A stretch of 64,000 nucleotides of DNA from Actimicrobium sp047621345 (GTDB taxonomy: Bacteria; Pseudomonadota; Gammaproteobacteria; Burkholderiales; Burkholderiaceae_D): the NCBI GenBank assembly GCA_047621345.1, contig JBLHLW010000001.1, forward strand, positions 1 through 64,000. Reading direction: 5' to 3'. The notes under the pieces were generated by a model. That model did no database searches. It saw only the letters and a program-made list of their open reading frames with translations, and was not told where the DNA came from. This document shows positions 27,401-28,940 of this stretch, piece by piece. The translations under genes and the position numbers were made by a program. Positions within the stretch are counted from its first letter, which is position 1. Each line of letters begins with the position of its first letter.

Positions 27401-28918
27401 CCATCCAAAGAGTATTCCGGTAGTGACAGCTTCACATACAAGGTCACCGATGGCCAAGTCGATTCAAATGTGGCGACGGTCAGCATCACGCTGACGGCGG
27501 TCAACGATGCGCCTGTCCTGGATGACATGATTATTCCGGCACAGGAAAACACTGCGGTGAGCTTCTCGCTGCTGGCCAGCGCGTTCGACGTTGATAGCGA
27601 TGCGCTGAGCGTAGAAATCATCAGCGGCCCCGCGCATGGCAACCTCACGTTGAATGCCAACGGAACCTGCACGTATCTGGCCACAGCCGATTACAACGGT
27701 TCCGACAGCTTCAGCTATCTGGTCAGCGACGGTCACGTCAATTCGCGCGTTGCCACCGTCAGCCTGACTGTTGCGGCAGTCAATGTCGTGCCTGTCGTGC
27801 CTGCCGTGCCTGCCGTTCCTGTCGTGTCTGTTGTGCCCGTTGTACCTGTCGTGTCCGTCGTACCTGTCGCGCCTGTTATGACTGTCATGCCTGTCGTACC
27901 CGTCGAGCCTGTCGTACCTGTCATACCTGCCGTGCCTGTCTTGCCTGCCGAGCCCATCGTCCCTATCGCCACCAATGGCCAGGCGAGCACAGCGAAAGAC
28001 GTGCCGCTGACGATCGACGTGAAGCCGGTCAATCAGACCCCCGCCGCTGGCAACACGCGCTCCCGTTTGAATGAAGGTCCTGCATGGCGCCCGAATTTCC
28101 TTAGCGCGGCAAAGGTTATCGAGAGCACAGTGATGCGCCCGCAAATCGCCAGCGGACCGACGCCCGGCACGCTGACGATAAATCGGGAGAGTACGTTGAG
28201 GCACTCCTATACGTTCATGCCAACGCAGGACTCTGTTGGCACGGAAGCAGTCGCCGACAAGGTCAGCGAAGGCGAAGCCGATCCGATCGTAGCGACGGTG
28301 ACATTGACCGTGATCTCGGTCGGCGATACGCCCGTGTCACTCGAACTGAGCATCACCACGACAGCAGAGACGCCGCTGGTGATTGACCTGAGCAACATTG
28401 TCAGCGACATCGACAGCCCGATCGTCATCGAACCGGTGGCACCCGGACCGAAGCATGGCAAGCTGGAGCGGGGTATCGATGGCACGTTCACCTATACGCC
28501 TAAGGCTGGGTGGAAGGGTACCGATATCTTCCTCATCTTTTTTGCCGAAAGCATTTGTCTGGCTGATTACAAAGCGCGCATTCTTGGCAAGCGTCGCGGT
28601 AACCGGATGCAGCGTGTTGCGCCGGGACAGGGTTCGCTGATGAATGGAAATCGTGATGAGCGCTCAGCCAGCATCCGCATCACGTCCAAGATCAGGAGCG
28701 CGTTGGATGACGAGGCCAAACGCGAGATTGATTACATTGTGATTAGAGGCGGGCAGGGAGATGGGGCTGGCGAGGTATTGTTACAGACTGCGCCAAACGC
28801 GGAGCGGTGCGGTACTCCCGTTAAAATTGATTGGGCTGCTGTTGTGCCCGTTACCATCAGGGATCATCAGAGTCTTGCGCAAAAGACGGGTCTGATTGTG
28901 ACGCTGACGGACTGTTGA
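2..28918 (+). CDS. Giant modular surface/secreted protein (5' partial)
   Basis: The frame is open from base 2 with no stop before 28918, so the start lies left of the window and at least 9639 residues are visible. The first codons (read upstream of the TTG/ATG near 47) already look like a pre-peptidase beta module, so those internal start codons are not the real start. The order is PPC-like modules, 17 CARDB repeats, PPC and IPT/TIG, a propeller-like middle, putative-Ig modules, a YD-like stretch, dockerin, Big_2-like modules, a dead zincin, a propeller, two HINT domains, a nuclease-like domain, an active-looking zincin, cadherin-like modules, a VVP repeat and a degenerate tail. No RTX nonapeptides (GGxGxDxxx) are seen. 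The neighbouring TolC, HlyD, M50-HlyD and SecA-like genes suggest they export or process it. Adhesion plus proteolysis or toxin delivery is inferred, not shown. A frameshift-free frame of this length argues it is expressed. Confidence 0.93.
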   Translation, partial: PGFFKVDLIARQQYYLMPSDDTSWSVYRPDMSKYLDLTSYANDQNGTPFAAPASGSWIFASNSDAGTLQVRAVRPLAVDTPVHGVLPANASGDVYSLTVPESKQLVVNLSSLLANTTLTVYRGSQYVASAYASAPGTLSQIELGAGTYRVEVNSDYNARRNTYALQLLDFSTASQLPASGEAMATLMPSQATLYRLDPTIGTRLMFTPRDSGGTSGQWRLFDAYGNALQSGDTVQGSTLPVLSRPGPVYFAWNPNFSDTSTAATYQFTLSDSALASTTPVALGTTLTTTLAAGVVSTSYTFSVGSRTNVLLDVLRAEGDAVSWTLNSTTAEVDSGDWTGVPASADRLLDLPADTYTLRVNSSSAMAAALAFRLSDLQQSTPLAYDRLVSTTAIPGTALLFGIDARAGDLVDFVPHIAGLAGRWQLLDLNGAQIMEGDLAARVMLPYFSQAGHYTLVLDTDAVLGADTPKACQFSLQTHQITLGTIVTGGTGYATSPYQTYSFNVSTPTRLIMDFIEGTGYGVHWTISRAGQVVADHIVGAPTADASINPILELPPGAYQLALAPSSPSYSQYTGYAFRLLDVATATALGVDTPATFSAAGGQARVYRINGQAGAGLSIEPDPAAAASWRLVDEFGTEIKQGHGVGKVTTLPRTGSYLLIWDTSGPSSPNAALRTFAFSVRALPAEQPTLLALDTVMNGTLDDQGAVTYRFDVTDAATLWLDTLGSSGLYAHADIVDSNGALLHAADYASDTSQAIKLPAAGSYTLTLRDLVSRQSVRAIHFKLVDLKNAASLASDTPISVTLDPINDLASYRLSVTDSASFMFDSIVGSAYGTTWKLLSPYGLTVAQGAFNADSASYHLSAGEYILVLKHDATPNSADNLRFMIHTTAPVLPLNTTIAAVVTAGETARYQLHLDQPVLLAFDNLGTDGNANWRLEGPSGTVFSQQMATYYGGDFAGRVAAGNYMLVISGSASAATNVALRVLNLDVATAVAPGTPTTTVVTPSNGAQLFRFDANAGERYYFDVLVTSADPVAYTGASLAAPIWTLLDPLGQAVFSKVQMGSASLQYDHYDYMLGQHFYRYGFSGVDQEPVAFMMTGAYTLILEGQNAETRNQSQVAFNVVKVPDAPTIILDTLLVKPAPDLAVNDVTLTPSSALQTGQAVTLQWTVENRGGLPTTGNWNDRIIVRNLDSGAVLADISVPYDASDVANGAITAGASRTRSVLLHLPDGTDAAGRLSLTVLTDADNVIKENNATGTGEGNNAMTIATTVTLAPYADLVIDNFTLDPSADFQPGQTVNVSWSTANRGTMAVDRAWAERFVVRNLSTNDIVADITARDVLADGNLDAGASRTRHVQFTWPAGASASGRFSIQVIADSANEVVEANAAGTGESNNTTGLLRSAGPDLLIRNLRVDSIGVQAGGMVTLNWEDWNLGTSSTGSSFNDRIVVRNNGASLVLLDNSIGYDPLALSNGQINGPIRPGEHRARSFSFRLPDGLKGAGDIGITVTADQNSAGLGLLFETNLANDAETNNSATIHTASAVTPYADVRLDTFVAPSTAVGGQPVTVNWTGSNQGHADTTAAWSDQVIFSTDAIIGNGDDIVIGTVRHAGVLHAGDSYAQSTTITVPLRSDGRYYLGVRSDSAAEVPEPDTRADNASTASPVDLVVPFTDLRVASVTVPANAQGGENVLVTWTVTNVGNGVTDLALWNDRVVLSKDATLSGDDLVLSGSVTHAGLLAPGAAYTGRATLTLPRDLSGDYFVIVDTNTNRTVTETGHTDNNIVASIATLHVSLAPSADLTVRDVTGPASVRPGDAVSLRYTAVNNGTASATGPWRDRIYLDAGASNLIELASMFNTDALAPGASVARNISLTVPSWIAEGTFRWVVKTDTDNAVHERTGEDNNTTVAAVAVVVARPDLSVSLVQGPGLIQSGSSLHVDWTVTNLGASADGGWTDRVFLSKNGVLTMIAEVARSGPLASNASYAGAADFVLPLDLSGEYQVIVQTDVRSAINDHDRTNNLRAQNLTINLAPYADLAVSAVTAPERVIDDPAPLDVSWTVTNHGTGAGRTGSWTDRVVLSQHDRPGFGDELVLGEVRHDGGLAAGASYSVDQRLLLPPRTTGHYTLFVISDAGNGVFENGAKTDNVASAGHAVDIMPIPYADLQIESVTTAGIATSGRPLHVTWNVVNNGIGITDTTEWSDRVWLSRTQDGSDVVAQLASATHFGQLAVGDRYVRSVDVTLPNGIDGTFYLHVQTGGPFEFTHADNNVGSSTAMAVTLSASPDLIVETITLPAKAQEGALVDVSWTVINQGSAKADGIWIDTVQLIPVSGTGVPVTLGSFSVDRGLESGLRYTRTEQVRLPSKIEGLYRIKVITNANPGGGDNQIYEYGAARDNNVLLSTGLAEINLNNRPDLMVSSVTAPDHVAAGTTASVRFTVANQGPSAANGRWTDKVYLSPDGTLSAEDILVGQFDNGGALASTESYSTDGTAINIPIRYRGDAYLIVVADGNYKIDEYPNEANNARAALFHIDPIPFADLVTSAVTAPDQAVHGATIDVRYTVSNLGSNTTRGEAASVSSWTDTVWLARDRRRPGAYKGDVLLGSVTHNGNLAVGDNYLGSTQVTIPDDTFSGSYFLTVWSDTYGMILQDTLATNINPDDPTAFNSENYKARAISVLGVTPPDLAVINVTAPSIADAGGDYTFSYTVQNRSDLFDGAWTDSIYVTDNANPDLATQVWQIGSTRQQRTLGNSESYSVTQTVWLAPSVKGRYLVVKTDALPFQLQSNYHGEIAEADETNNTKASLSLVSAHPADLVVTAVTTQPENFSGEETTVSWTVKNQGDAVWGGTADWFDSIYFSRDPTFIVSRATALGAVTHVNLGGLAAGASYSTSAKVILPQGTDGPYYLYIITNSTNSQSNATAVPTPRVQPQLVDGDNAFARDPYYVNSVFEGARTDNNVGRGTLNVTYREADLQIDQITVSDPNPASGQVLTATWTATNRGTRAVRTSAWFDGVYLSRDGSLDGSDFPLVDNGRNVELRLRVHATHLNADDKSQSLQPGESYTQSATFNLPESISGNFHLIVKVDTASTRAAYELEPSTIRDHLDTVSDGVITDSVKEFRDEGNNVASILLPITLRTPPDLQVATVTAAASVIAGQQFTVGYRVTNAGGDTPAGQGNWNDLVYLSKDRFLDVSKDLYVGYLVHGGGLVAGSGYDQTLTLTAPNSLDGPYYVFVITDPANASGDGAFGKVREFGNEQNNATAAVQPMLVQTPPPADLKVVNVVLPSQAQVGDDIRIDYTIVNDSINTAFGQWTDALYLSSDSAWDLGDTLLGKIDHNGDLAAQATYSGTLNTKLPPLKDGSWRIIVRPDLYNEVFEGPVIYTATGLNLPPGEANNRAASGATLRVRVPTLTVASPLATTLSGDQVRLYKVSVVAGETLRVTLASTATQGANELYVRYGDIPTGSAFDASYSNPLATSQQAVIPSTLAGDYYVLVRARQGTDVPVTLRADLLPLSITRVTPDQGGTGDDNHRWVTLDIYGASFKPGALVKLSRPGVWEAEPDRWQVLDATHIRAVFDLRLVPRGLYDVSVTNPDGQRVVEAARYLVERGIEADVTIGIGGPRTLDPGDSGQYSVALQSLTNVDTPYVRFDFGATEMGYSQNLLEGLSLPYVLFGANVGGSPYGRTFDAAGNTQQFGPTPTAGTARPDVPWARLDGDVNTSGFNLAPGYAFDVAAGGFVGMSFDLQTYPGLKEWLSYDFIGLREKLYLLHPEWKTQGLLNAGVSALDNIQQGLTAKFLSTDPEIHLNKPEAASMPFRFNVAGAATALTRDEFVAEQTAHAKALRTAILADAGAPQSLSVLAADSTQWTAGWLAALETAGLLRPLAEAPPIRSDAKVVNLNTTLASGILLAKGGDSYRTQADLLGFFAKVQQWYGDTAAYSGDPHSRSSAIDYVEGRKVGDGTEIDVPVPVMADPAAFDQHATQATHFLNFNVFTGDLSELEYLRHIGVLDEKFRPVAVRSLKLTQYLQQAAKQTADASALISMRGPQGLLGSDGSSFVPADTPLPYSVSFNNATGQAVGQVRIVTQLDTSLDARSLRLGDLKLGDINIHVPGDKAVFQGDFDFTGSKGFILRVSAGIDIASRTATWLLQAIDPDTGEVLHDAVRGLLAPPADGSQAKADQLKRGSVSYTVRAADDAVSNAVMVASARIFLDANPPADSAPVTSTLDARAPVTAITVTSLGANAQGAPAFGVSWQAIDDLSGIKSVTVYVAENGSDFKIWQQQIAPSQTGATFTGVAGKRYEFLAVATDNAGNREAATVANAVLPDDGTRQAVLEGLGVNETVSQTAELPLATVGRTYAANALFAQAARLLPGSVAPAQPGDLRSVLAPFSLRGLADGFGSSDADIGALAMVELPDHAFLISAGSLRNEVYRYSKEGGHGTTPLFTLDAPVLDMAIDSADQLWVMTGSELLQVDASTGAIVRRLSGPGQDPLTHALAIEAGTGNIVVSSGNGIDIFHPNETDSARMWQHFSNQRVHDLAFGPDGRLWAVRWSGSDITAASANGSTDIVSFPMSGRTAGRAELEYRVNGVVDSIAFGVAGTELEGVLVASTNLHQRAVLADGAASVPHETSVWMIELQSKRALQIAAGGTQGKSIVATTDGRLLVAQTGHIDEIAPMHAPKVLAVSVPDGALVPLPLGQIAVVFDQAMWQGATSGDDASVLDPANFTLTALGLDAGRVITPAGVRWDAAKRTAYLDITGLPAGQYQLGISGSLRSANQIRLEHGAVSTFTALLDMTSSVKLTFTNTRANRVTGEVSYDVSLTNIGTDDLRGPLMLLLDPGRYFGSSISGAAIGSGDQADLWVLDVSAALQSPELGGKLAVGATLANQIITVVPASRFGTQAGLVALAKFNLGGGVYAVPQENIPPLLTVVGAASTDDVTLGSATVGQAWSGQLDAIDSDGTQLFWELVQAPRGVSLTPAADITSATDGTHSVATLNWTPGSTDLANTEIVVRVQDSRGGVATRRLQLQVIGGNHAPVIGSIAEITLAEGETLSLPLTTADADGDNLTVTLRNLPAGAVFNAATGMLTWVPSVDQAGVYQNVTVIASDGKATVSQHFNVTVTQGYAKPTLAPVTPQTLREGERYALQLGGAMPGGLTQADGTTIELAYSAPWLPGGATLNSETGWFEWTPDFAQHGSLTVPISLTATFTQNDADPVTTTVTRNLVFNVLNANGAPVFDPADSWNVLEGQSLRISVFAFDPDNPGFEPKVRLTPTGVASGDESTAPTVSYQVNGVPAGATFDAETMEIIWTPGYTQSGVYSITVTATDDGDGTGVPAVSQLVVPITVTNANRAPDIGDITNAFIDKGAVLDIPVTAVDVDGNPITLTLSGLPRFATFTQDPSGASGTASGTIRFAPGAGDRGDYTITVVAQDNGDGNINQVLTQARSFVLTVRSASEAPLITAPTQVVAVADQPLSVAISVRDMDQDPLTYSSAGLPIGASLTALPQYGQALLTWTPSAGDSGPHDIDILVTDSGLGPQGAGYQQGTGTPVPNTSTHRLRVIVRAANSAPGLLGVQVNAVQVADSANANTPVRIAATEGAPLTIDLFGQDADTDLINWTAPGLPRGMLLDVPAAGNGNHAVLRWTPDLFAAQDGNSNVSGTPGLWRFTVTGSDGMADFTRSFEISVADLNQAPRILPMPLQLVREGDTLSFTLRAGDADNDVVRTSLIHDSSTPDGVAFDGTTGYFEWTPGQDVVDNATQNDQPFTFNFTTTDGKASTTQSVQVRVFDVNRIPRLTTSNHAVVIGQSLSIPVQLGGVGNSSGSAIVAIDDDGSMQTQALAISFSGLPEGARYDAIHRRLNWTPGPGQVGDTVITARASDGKNTTVQTFTVRVVAEADANAPKIVVSTTPATPAQPGQTIIATVRADAYSPIASIVVAVRGAALNGAAVADQWQTVALDSAGRLRLTPASPGLIEVRVTATDRDGFHSTQTHTVRVKDPADTQAPALAWSGNLIGATALGQPVQVTGPIDLQASVQDLQLMGYQLEIAAAGTTAWRTLTGQTAAATNSNLQLTLASLDPALLVNGVYQLRLSATDLVGRTSTIEARLIIDTAQKTLATTRVTDASYQLGGHVFALNRVLESGTFGNWTIPALTTQLTTDQPATTASGATAPWTDGARVWLQVPENFSSGSAAQRYLSFTLGTTTEALGSAANAPLVSHPEFGNSQGWRLEAHSEEPGANSAPDMLVRQGSHLYDQITGLPWVPIAYDLIAPDGNRIALDASGHVTAVHFADGVSWLVSDAGIAAVAGDTGARLDFIRDAAGRIARVTGPLATGNGEASSIVYRYDQQGRLILARSLDAPDIGTPYGYDAAGQPFTDTLTANLGAAVNWTGAGQQNQWSGTLATGQTTSIAFAVRDSELVSAVKVPGAQGAVIIAIESQLAPQATLQVTGATVLGVYNNGNRQTTLVRITEAGLKLIRLNGSGNASVTVSLAGDMNHDGTVDGVDSAAWAQAALGANLAGDLNGDGMVDAADRQVLFANAGSQANRAPVASAVLPTTLTHTGLATNISLSTIADDLEGDPVLWRLLGATHGTARFTADGQSLLFTPEAGYVGQATVTVQADDGFAASKPITLKVNVSAAPLRGISMTRLPVMNMGSGQAVQIIGDFADQVGVLLTPGYYQFASDNAEVVSVDTRGYLHASQAGVALISVSAGGYSAHNAIVVGLMPAAPDLDRYGNELNVYPLSIDLSAQGGQRQIDVHVLDGTLLGADISAAAGGTRYFISDPTVAELSADGLVTARLPGAATITVIHGGRQGTMQLKVRLANTGLSMATIEQGVVTQDAEGNTLTIGANALSSNTLASISTMSLGALETPLPASERLPALAAVHIDLSGATSTVPLQLALKLNSALAAGTEVFFWQEGEIRDADGVLHKTWWLMDNGVVGADGLARTSSTPYVGITGGGNILVTGTAQVDNQTGAAKISGALINTNALWSSLASAAIMPTSIMAASALSAFSAMGFVQAIRYTIEGSYQLQIPQGALLPNSTVTIPVPTSTPLAKPAVTGVQYNAKTRLLTVSGQNFTPPYQSPSLFKLKLWLVPIGDQIEKVTASGVAPVNGLIWQAFDVSPQADGTLQITLPEGVALSQHDLYVARSANASLPPGWYQQPGTVTQFEDEVTLLQNNSPFVYTQTRGINASAPTLSLAQAQAVLAAAQKIWSYAGAASGVLNDVTVEVSDLPGNSLSFVSGKTIVLSANAAQWGWYVNTDPESDPAYTSTSAGSTVSSAVAGSAADGKMDLMTTVLAQLGAIAGVVWDGSTDSVVNSELPPGVRRLVGPNDIPGAAKPADGRKPKPRPPTESAVRDAFNNTRAQDAPIYSALVAVAPRQPSVDMLVTTARTIDIFQPNANSQPALVGTVIKDNEGKPLELNGAYAHQIVFNDDGSLAFIAGRNNNIYVFDTMTQDIVSTYKVSGAAAPISSLAINDGWLYVTEANSYGSGNRLVRINIDSGPDFLKKQQTLNIPGVIAPYGFRDIAANSGRYLAISAPAGRIGLTNYPVPARGNVYVIDLYGVGADSQIDPAYVATLDLSAYPSSYLGKGPQYITSGEQRGQFLISNAKDISKGAAGITFDTDATTGKLSGNARLADTALKPESVPGWLQAKYQQNIQRAAGTVVLKYDGKTYALVADYNFLFNDVHFVDYENYGLGKQIGGKIGVIQDPFGEDGDPVYLGATTPIPGVALDQATLDQNGMLYASGFVEDTSGQYSGGQYSDMMYRSIFVWNASQLVQAALTAQQSGRKLTLPIDRDGSGAQSRQYPAVTPARYDTAGDGKLFGWIYGMGTYSSRQAVPALTLQNLPYLKQLAPSIYAAAQSAAIAAKVPDATAVIYRGDGSINDTVDTFAVRTLAQLVSLGSSIAASFQGLIGEDNAALMQQIEDAQLILRHTGYNTADSGIWAGNLASAAQAVDGFIGGMALIETNAAVGLVKAIATDGALNLPSHTDFTKLLADGASGVDIAGHVLLAALKYNPVTLGAEGLYRMGSALIEGNYEALRNESYNMLVLFGSLKFGETPAAKRQLQLAVKQVAFLKQQLRRGVIEETPLRDLVYGTENTKQYVVESARREANGLPVSEGRVLTAEAYVKACDGVLELTPTGEVIYKVCFAAGTLVHTDKGLVPIEKVRVGTRVLSQPEHGGMPAYRPVNNTVAHLDQQVHAVQVKVAGADTLTTLIATPNHPFWVESPQADDQHWMAVECLESGFVLQLADGRKATVHANGLVRRTQHEHIGFASDDRVGVGMVLDLSERQITLADDAIAQSMGKLELGEPFVTPVYNFEVEEFHTYYVGDAAVWVHNTNCDKAETVASVFDRVELKKACFGGETYVLVRGRAAATGEVVTTWVEMWHVRVGDEVLSRCEATGEMAYKKVIKVFQHEHVEVVDVWYGCGPEYDLHRGNPRPIVATVEHPFWVKDKGWTEVGHLQPGDEFLTHNGIRATVIEVQSDKSTLEVYNLEVEDFHTYFVGYEGVWVHNKNVEVEVQQLNLTKNVNAQPEPMPQYNPNPLPGNILGKAIEAKMQRALGKAGLESAELPARPFSSTNTLGKTSVDAAGSVRYLGDPDVLLKGGHSPGKVNLNGAAADIYTPEGGSAFTAAEAIKDKSKRQASVVCVNLEHTSLISAADVLTEVDKLGPPPGLRTLLILDKSGKLIQVDYPATKFNEIVYGTVDVQTGVTTRLTKQPSSTTEVFTNRNQQVLAEGDATQITSLSLAQIQALLLDARQYWLNAGESASVLDSVEVAIYSLAPRVAAMTLGNQITLSSDGAGWGWFVDATPTMQEEFGAGDAPNEFRAMVGDAAAGKMDLLTVLVHEMGHALGLGHVAGDDDLMAQYLEPGVRRLPSASDIATLQLRQAGANSANAWVVGVTFAQAPAVTLSVQPPATKLQYEIVVNSTLTNGQFDVVNNSIIVASGWVTEGNVSITPGAATLTEATTQQTRLNQVFIVGAQDKFLSFTLSDIALDDQSTGPDDAFEVGLLDANTGASLAGAIGLSHSDALLNLQANGTELASQGVTHIVNPNGSRTYLVDLRNIAAGTAVNLSFDLIGFGANGSHVAVSDVRLVGSLQTRDDAATTAEDTVAQIIALANDIDTSQPGFAPVLVGAPMHGQVVVNPDGSFSYTPSKEYSGSDSFTYKVTDGQVDSNVATVSITLTAVNDAPVLDDMIIPAQENTAVSFSLLASAFDVDSDALSVEIISGPAHGNLTLNANGTCTYLATADYNGSDSFSYLVSDGHVNSRVATVSLTVAAVNVVPVVPAVPAVPVVSVVPVVPVVSVVPVAPVMTVMPVVPVEPVVPVIPAVPVLPAEPIVPIATNGQASTAKDVPLTIDVKPVNQTPAAGNTRSRLNEGPAWRPNFLSAAKVIESTVMRPQIASGPTPGTLTINRESTLRHSYTFMPTQDSVGTEAVADKVSEGEADPIVATVTLTVISVGDTPVSLELSITTTAETPLVIDLSNIVSDIDSPIVIEPVAPGPKHGKLERGIDGTFTYTPKAGWKGTDIFLIFFAESICLADYKARILGKRRGNRMQRVAPGQGSLMNGNRDERSASIRITSKIRSALDDEAKREIDYIVIRGGQGDGAGEVLLQTAPNAERCGTPVKIDWAAVVPVTIRDHQSLAQKTGLIVTLTDC
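3416..10170 (+). repeat. 17 tandem CARDB domains in the giant protein
   Basis: Seventeen consecutive modules of about 115-170 residues each begin with a P/A/T-D-L (once A-D-V) signature followed by a V-x-A-P strand. Most contain W-T-V-x-N-x-G and a W-x-D-R/S/T segment and end with E-x-x-x-x-N-N. This is the CARDB (cell-adhesion related domain in bacteria) pattern. The first starts at 3416 (PDLAVNDV) and the last at 9776 (ADLKVVNV). The copies have diverged at the DNA level, so recent amplification is not evident. Such arrays usually act as rigid stalks in large bacterial surface proteins. Confidence 0.85.
10180..10780 (+). other. PPC module followed by IPT/TIG-like module
   Basis: Just after the CARDB array, about 95 residues (LSGDQVRLYKVSVVAGETL to DYYVLVRARQG) match the pre-peptidase C-terminal pattern. 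They are followed by about 95 residues (PLSITRVTPDQGG, YGASFKPGALVKL, YDVSVTNPDG) typical of an IPT/TIG immunoglobulin-like fold. The pair marks the transition from the repetitive stalk to the more complex middle of the protein. Confidence 0.6.
10790..14700 (+). other. Unrepeated middle region with Ig-like and propeller-like parts
   Basis: About 1300 residues without clear internal repetition. Around 12610-12920 there is a fibronectin/Ig-like stretch (SWQAIDDLSGIKSVTVYV, ending VATDNAGNREAA). About 13160-13980 reads like a blade repeat of a six- or seven-bladed propeller (LWVMTG, VVSSGNGIDIFHPNE, LAFGPDGRLWAVRW, LVAQTGHIDEI). About 13980-14310 resembles an SbsA-type Ig-like module (GQIAVVFDQAM, PAGQYQLGISG). 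10790-12600 is not recognised. Its helical part (11180-12100) differs from the surrounding beta-rich sequence. Confidence 0.4.
14705..17620 (+). repeat. About nine putative-Ig (He_PIG/cadherin-like) modules
   Basis: Roughly nine modules of 90-120 residues follow the pattern NxAPxI, an EGExLSLPL-type strand, DxDGDxLT, LPAGAxF, a TGxLTWTP motif and GxYxxTVxAxD. This is the putative-Ig / dystroglycan-type cadherin-like family common in large bacterial adhesins. The DxDxD loops suggest calcium binding at module boundaries. The block sits between the Ig-like middle and the YD/dockerin portion. Confidence 0.75.
18690..19100 (+). other. YD/RHS-like stretch inside the giant protein
   Basis: The sequence contains ALDASGHVTAVHFADG, DFIRDAAGRIARVTGP, YRYDQQGRLILARS and YGYDAAGQP in register. 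This resembles the YD repeats of RHS/teneurin-type shells. Only about three or four repeat units are present, so a full RHS cage is impossible. It is likely a vestigial or short YD segment. Confidence 0.5.
19405..19556 (+). other. Type I dockerin-like domain
   Basis: Two calcium-loop half repeats about 26 residues apart: DMNHDGTVDGVDSAAW and DLNGDGMVDAADRQVL. Both have the D-x-N-x-D-G-x-V-D spacing and the flanking helix expected of a dockerin, and they follow a GDxNxDG signature. Dockerins bind cohesins. No cohesin module was recognised in this window, so a partner would be encoded elsewhere, or the module serves as a calcium clamp. Confidence 0.8.
19570..20400 (+). other. Cadherin-like module and two Big_2-like modules
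   Basis: Directly after the dockerin there is a tandem-95/cadherin-like unit (DDLEGDPVLWRLLGA, LLFTPEAGYVGQATVTVQAD). Two bacterial Ig-like group 2 units follow. One has NAEVVSVDTRGYLHASQAG and the other has PTVAELSADGLVTARLPGAATITV. These are standard beta-sandwich spacers. Confidence 0.6.
21500..21960 (+). other. Inactivated zincin (matrixin-like) domain
   Basis: This segment aligns over its full length with the intact zincin at 26150-26620. Shared landmarks are SLAQAQAVL, the WGWYV strand, SAADGKMDL and a closing PPGVRRL. At 21827-21859 the zinc motif HEMGHALGLGH is replaced by AQLGAIAGVVW. All three histidines and the catalytic glutamate are therefore lost while the scaffold is kept. It cannot be a zinc protease of this type. 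A structural, substrate-mimic or inhibitory role is possible, or it is a decayed duplicate. Confidence 0.75.
22080..23480 (+). other. YncE-like propeller region
   Basis: The sequence is blade-like: VDMLVTTARTIDIFQP, IVFNDDGSLAFIAGRNNNIYVFD, SLAINDGWLYVTEA, YLAISAPAGRIGL and GNVYVIDLYG, with a spacing of about 45-60 residues. This fits a beta-propeller of the YVTN/YncE or SMP-30 type. It is a likely binding surface. The exact family is uncertain. Confidence 0.45.
24383..24955 (+). other. HINT domain 1
   Basis: A HINT (hedgehog/intein) autoprocessing module. It begins with a cysteine at a CFAAGTLVHTDKGLVPIEKV block, has the block-B histidine in TPNHPFWV, a YNFEVEEFHTYYVG block, and ends with VWVHN followed by Thr. 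The Cys start, TxxH and C-terminal His-Asn are all intact, so N-S acyl shift and Asn cyclisation look chemically possible. No homing endonuclease insert is present. HINT modules of this type are common just before toxin tips of polymorphic toxins. Confidence 0.88.
25019..25480 (+). other. HINT domain 2, in tandem with the first
   Basis: A second HINT module starts about 20 residues after the first. It begins CFGGETYVLV, has TVEHPFWVKDKGW as the histidine block, LEVYNLEVEDFHTYFVG, and ends VWVHN followed by Lys. The +1 residue is Lys rather than Cys/Ser/Thr, so cleavage without splicing would be expected if it is active. The sequence here is visibly richer in A/T than the flanking stalk modules, consistent with a separately acquired cassette. 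Confidence 0.88.
25570..26060 (+). other. Nuclease-like (CdiA-CT type) domain after HINT 2
   Basis: The region reads GDPDVLLKGGHSPGKV, AAADIYTPEGG, then KDKSKRQASVVCVNLEH and a final LILDKSGKLIQVDYP. The P-D-x-L, (A)D-x-Y-(T/S)-P, K-x-x-R-Q-A and V-x-N-L spacing resembles the CdiA C-terminal tRNA nuclease group (PD-(D/E)xK-like folds). This is a pattern match only. Unusually, the domain is internal, followed by a zincin and Ig-like modules. No small immunity-like gene lies directly downstream. Confidence 0.45.
26150..26620 (+). other. Matrixin-like zincin metalloprotease domain
   Basis: The zinc-binding motif HEMGHALGLGH is at 26477-26509, followed by DDDLMAQYLEPGVRRLPSASD, where the Met of LM fits the Met-turn. 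The HExxHxxGxxH signature with a downstream Met is that of metzincin/matrixin-type peptidases. It may be an auto-processing or substrate-degrading activity of the giant protein. It is homologous to the dead copy at 21500-21960, so the two arose by duplication with the HINT/toxin cassette and a propeller between them. Confidence 0.85.
26690..27230 (+). other. Beta-rich module after the zincin
   Basis: About 180 residues (GQFDVVNNSIIVASGWVTEG to SHVAVSDVRLVGS) read like a lectin-type jelly roll or a domain describing a whole-object property: VFIVGAQDKFLSFTLSDIALDD, FEVGLLDANTGASL, TYLVDLRNIAAGTAVNLSF. Modules like this often follow proteases in large adhesins. No exact family is assigned. Confidence 0.35.
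27240..27780 (+). repeat. Two cadherin-like (tandem-95/VCBS-type) modules
   Basis: Two copies of about 90 residues with EDT/ENT, HGQVVVNPDGSFSYTP and GSDSFTYKVTDG, and in the second copy HGNLTLNANGTCTY and GSDSFSYLVSDG. This is the classic bacterial cadherin-like repeat of large adhesins. A third, strongly eroded copy can be read at 28320-28540 (PKHGKLERGIDGTFTYTPKAGWKGTD). Confidence 0.8.
27785..27964 (+). repeat. 9-bp tandem repeat encoding VVP units
   Basis: Twenty imperfect 9-base units, consensus gtcgtgcct, encode V-V-P with single changes (AVP, VVS, VMT, VEP, IVP). The array stays in frame because the unit is a multiple of three. It forms an extended proline-rich linker between intact cadherin-like modules and the eroded C-terminus, and is a likely slippage-prone, length-variable site. 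Confidence 0.9.
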
Positions 28919-28940
28919 GTCAGGTGGTGGAAATATGGAC

